Source of the DNA: Thalassospira lucentensis
Lineage (GTDB): Bacteria; Pseudomonadota; Alphaproteobacteria; Rhodospirillales; Thalassospiraceae
Assembly: GCF_001613805.1 (NCBI RefSeq)
Contig: NZ_LPVY01000012.1
Span: 62,001-126,000, forward strand
Reading direction: 5' to 3'
Length of the DNA stretch: 64,000 nt
The notes below the pieces were generated by a model. It saw nothing but the letters and a program-made list of their open reading frames with translations. It was not told where the DNA came from and did not search any database. Shown here one piece after another: positions 62,902 through 64,000 of the stretch; positions within the stretch are counted from its first letter, which is position 1; each line of letters begins with the position of its first letter. The translations under genes were made by a program, and so were the position numbers.

Positions 62902-63462
62902 TTATTTGATGACTCGTGTTACCCATTCTCGCAAGGCCGTCCGGATGGCGTGATCGGCCGACTGATCACGCGTAAATGCCCACCATGTATGGGCACCTTG
63001 CCAGATGCTTGCCATTTGCCAGCCAAGCTGTTTGCCTTCTACTTGGTTGTCCGACAGGCGGCGGCCAAGTATTTCGGCAAGGCGGTGCCCCCATGCGGCC
63101 CCGCGTTCGCGCAGTATCGGATTGCGGATATCTTCACGCAGCAAAAGAAGGCCGTCAGTGGTATCGCGTTCTGCCGTTTCGGGCGGCATCAGGCGCATCA
63201 AAAGGGCGATGGCGCCGTCTGGCGTTAGTGGTTCCTGCATATCCGCAGTGGACGTTTCAGTATCAAGCTGGTCCCATGCGCGTAGCAGAATAGCCAAAAC
63301 GAGTGCATCACGATTGCCATATCGCTGTACCAGTGTTGCCGGGGACAGGCCGCATGATTTTGCCGCTCGTGCAAAAGTCAGCCCGGCCGGGCCGGTTTCC
63401 AGCAGGGTTTCAAAAAGGGTGTCGAGCACCTGGTCATCGGGAATCGTCTTGCTTCTTGCCAT
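62902..63462 (-). CDS. TetR-family regulator
   Basis: 186 residues. DNA-binding part VLDTLFETLLETGPAGLTFA, then RAAKSCGLSPATLVQRYGNR. The ligand domain is Trp-rich (WQMASIWQGAHTWWAFTRDQ). Divergent from the dihydrofolate-reductase-like gene, with one long perfect dyad in the 48-base spacer, so it should repress both. Confidence 0.88.
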   Translation of the reverse strand: MARSKTIPDDQVLDTLFETLLETGPAGLTFARAAKSCGLSPATLVQRYGNRDALVLAILLRAWDQLDTETSTADMQEPLTPDGAIALLMRLMPPETAERDTTDGLLLLREDIRNPILRERGAAWGHRLAEILGRRLSDNQVEGKQLGWQMASIWQGAHTWWAFTRDQSADHAIRTALREWVTRVIK

Positions 63463-63466
63463 AAAG

Positions 63467-63494
63467 ATTTATAAATGTATGTTCATTTATAAAT
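63467..63494. promoter_or_regulatory. TetR operator in the divergent spacer
   Basis: ATTTATAAATG-N6-CATTTATAAAT, an eleven-base perfect dyad beginning five bases from the TetR start and ending 16 bases before the other gene. Confidence 0.85.
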
Positions 63495-63510
63495 CAATGG
63501 AGAATTCATT

Positions 63511-64000
63511 GTGGCTAGAATTCTTGGATATATCGCCAGCAGTCTGGACGGAATGATTGCGGATCAGGATGACAACCTTGACTGGCTTTTTGCATATGAC
63601 GGCATGGAACTTGGTGATCATGATTATAACAAGTTTCTCAAGCGCATTCGTACCGTTGTGATGGGGCGGAGGACTTATGATTTCATTGCCCGACAGCCAT
63701 CAGACTGGGCATACGGTGCGCAACGAGTGATTGTTGTGACATCGCGTCCGATTGAGAATCCTGTTGCGGAAATTGAAGTGCGCAGTGATGTCGATGCCTT
63801 GATCAAGGAGCTTCGTGCGCTTGATGACGGGGATATCTGGATGTTGGGTGGTGGGCAACTGCAGATGGCATTTCTGGAACGCGGGGCGCTGGACGAAATC
63901 GAAATTTACGTCATGCCCGAAATGCTTGGCGGTGGAAGACAGCTTTTTCCAATGACGGGATTTCGCACCAGCCCGACGCTGATCAGTGTGCAGGCGCTTG
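63511..64000 (+). CDS. dihydrofolate-reductase-family protein, RibD C-terminal type (runs past the window end)
   Basis: The frame starts at GTG 63511 with GGAG eight bases upstream and is open to the window end; 163 codons are seen. The pattern MARILGYIASSLDGMIADQD, VVMGRRTYDFI, DIWMLGGGQLQMAFLERGAL and IYVMPEMLGGGRQLFP is that of YwjB/YyaP-type reductases, which share the DHFR/RibD fold and bind NADPH. The substrate is unknown. Under likely control of the divergent TetR. Confidence 0.88.
   Translation, partial: MARILGYIASSLDGMIADQDDNLDWLFAYDGMELGDHDYNKFLKRIRTVVMGRRTYDFIARQPSDWAYGAQRVIVVTSRPIENPVAEIEVRSDVDALIKELRALDDGDIWMLGGGQLQMAFLERGALDEIEIYVMPEMLGGGRQLFPMTGFRTSPTLISVQAL

Overview
The window looks like ordinary chromosome of a GC-rich alphaproteobacterium. 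By gene content it is most like a marine Rhodospirillales such as Thalassospira; that genus is an inference, since there is no rRNA here to test it. Lineage clues are an NDUFA12-like complex I subunit gene followed by mlaD and a DUF2155 gene, a B12-dependent (class II) ribonucleotide reductase, a UbiH/UbiL-type hydroxylase with an altered GD motif, and many small transporter and regulator cassettes. No rRNA, tRNA, CRISPR array, transposase or prophage gene was recognised.

Layout. 1-4.1 kb: the end of an alpha/beta hydrolase gene, a Tat-exported cyclophilin-like protein, and a large YdiJ-type FAD/Fe-S dehydrogenase. 4.1-6.8 kb: an AT-rich islet with one membrane acyltransferase, flanked by a decayed copy and the intact copy of the 3' end of an ABC ATPase gene. 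6.8-12.2 kb: an ABC importer (ATPase, permease, binding protein), an arginase-family ureohydrolase and a divergent LysR regulator, probably a guanidino-compound uptake and hydrolysis unit; a degenerate repeat array separates permease from ATPase. 12.2-18.9 kb: accessory DNA with palindromic interspersed repeats, a membrane protein built on 12-residue repeats, a LysR protein with a large insertion, a frameshifted FRG-domain gene preceded by a small antitoxin-like ORF, a patatin and a small exported protein.

19-35.8 kb: an acetyltransferase; a NIPSNAP/TetR divergent pair with two clear operators; a lipoprotein; a LacI - ABC importer - phosphodiesterase operon; a UbiH-like monooxygenase; an EmrE-like exporter; a sugar-nucleotide-type epimerase; an ArsR/AHSA1 pair; RidA; EamA; a TetR gene with a nested palindrome; YjbQ; a DODA-type dioxygenase. 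35.9-45.5 kb: an autotransporter-type barrel protein, an isochorismatase-like protein without the usual cysteine, a LysR/WrbA/MFS group, and nrdJ with two NrdR-like boxes.

46-64 kb: the NDUFA12-MlaD-DUF2155 cluster, a YceI - cytochrome b561 - YceI cluster, a Cache-type chemoreceptor, a carboxylesterase, a MATE exporter, Lrp, a GNAT/Rrf2 pair, a DEAD-box helicase, an isochorismatase/hydrolase pair, a family-3 solute-binding protein, a lipoprotein, a second cytochrome b561, and a TetR regulator divergent from a truncated dihydrofolate-reductase-like gene.

The points most worth following are the antitoxin-like ORF plus frameshifted FRG gene (15.5-16.5 kb), the ureohydrolase/ABC unit, the acyltransferase islet bounded by duplicated gene ends, the repeat array inside the ABC operon, and the 12-residue-repeat membrane protein.
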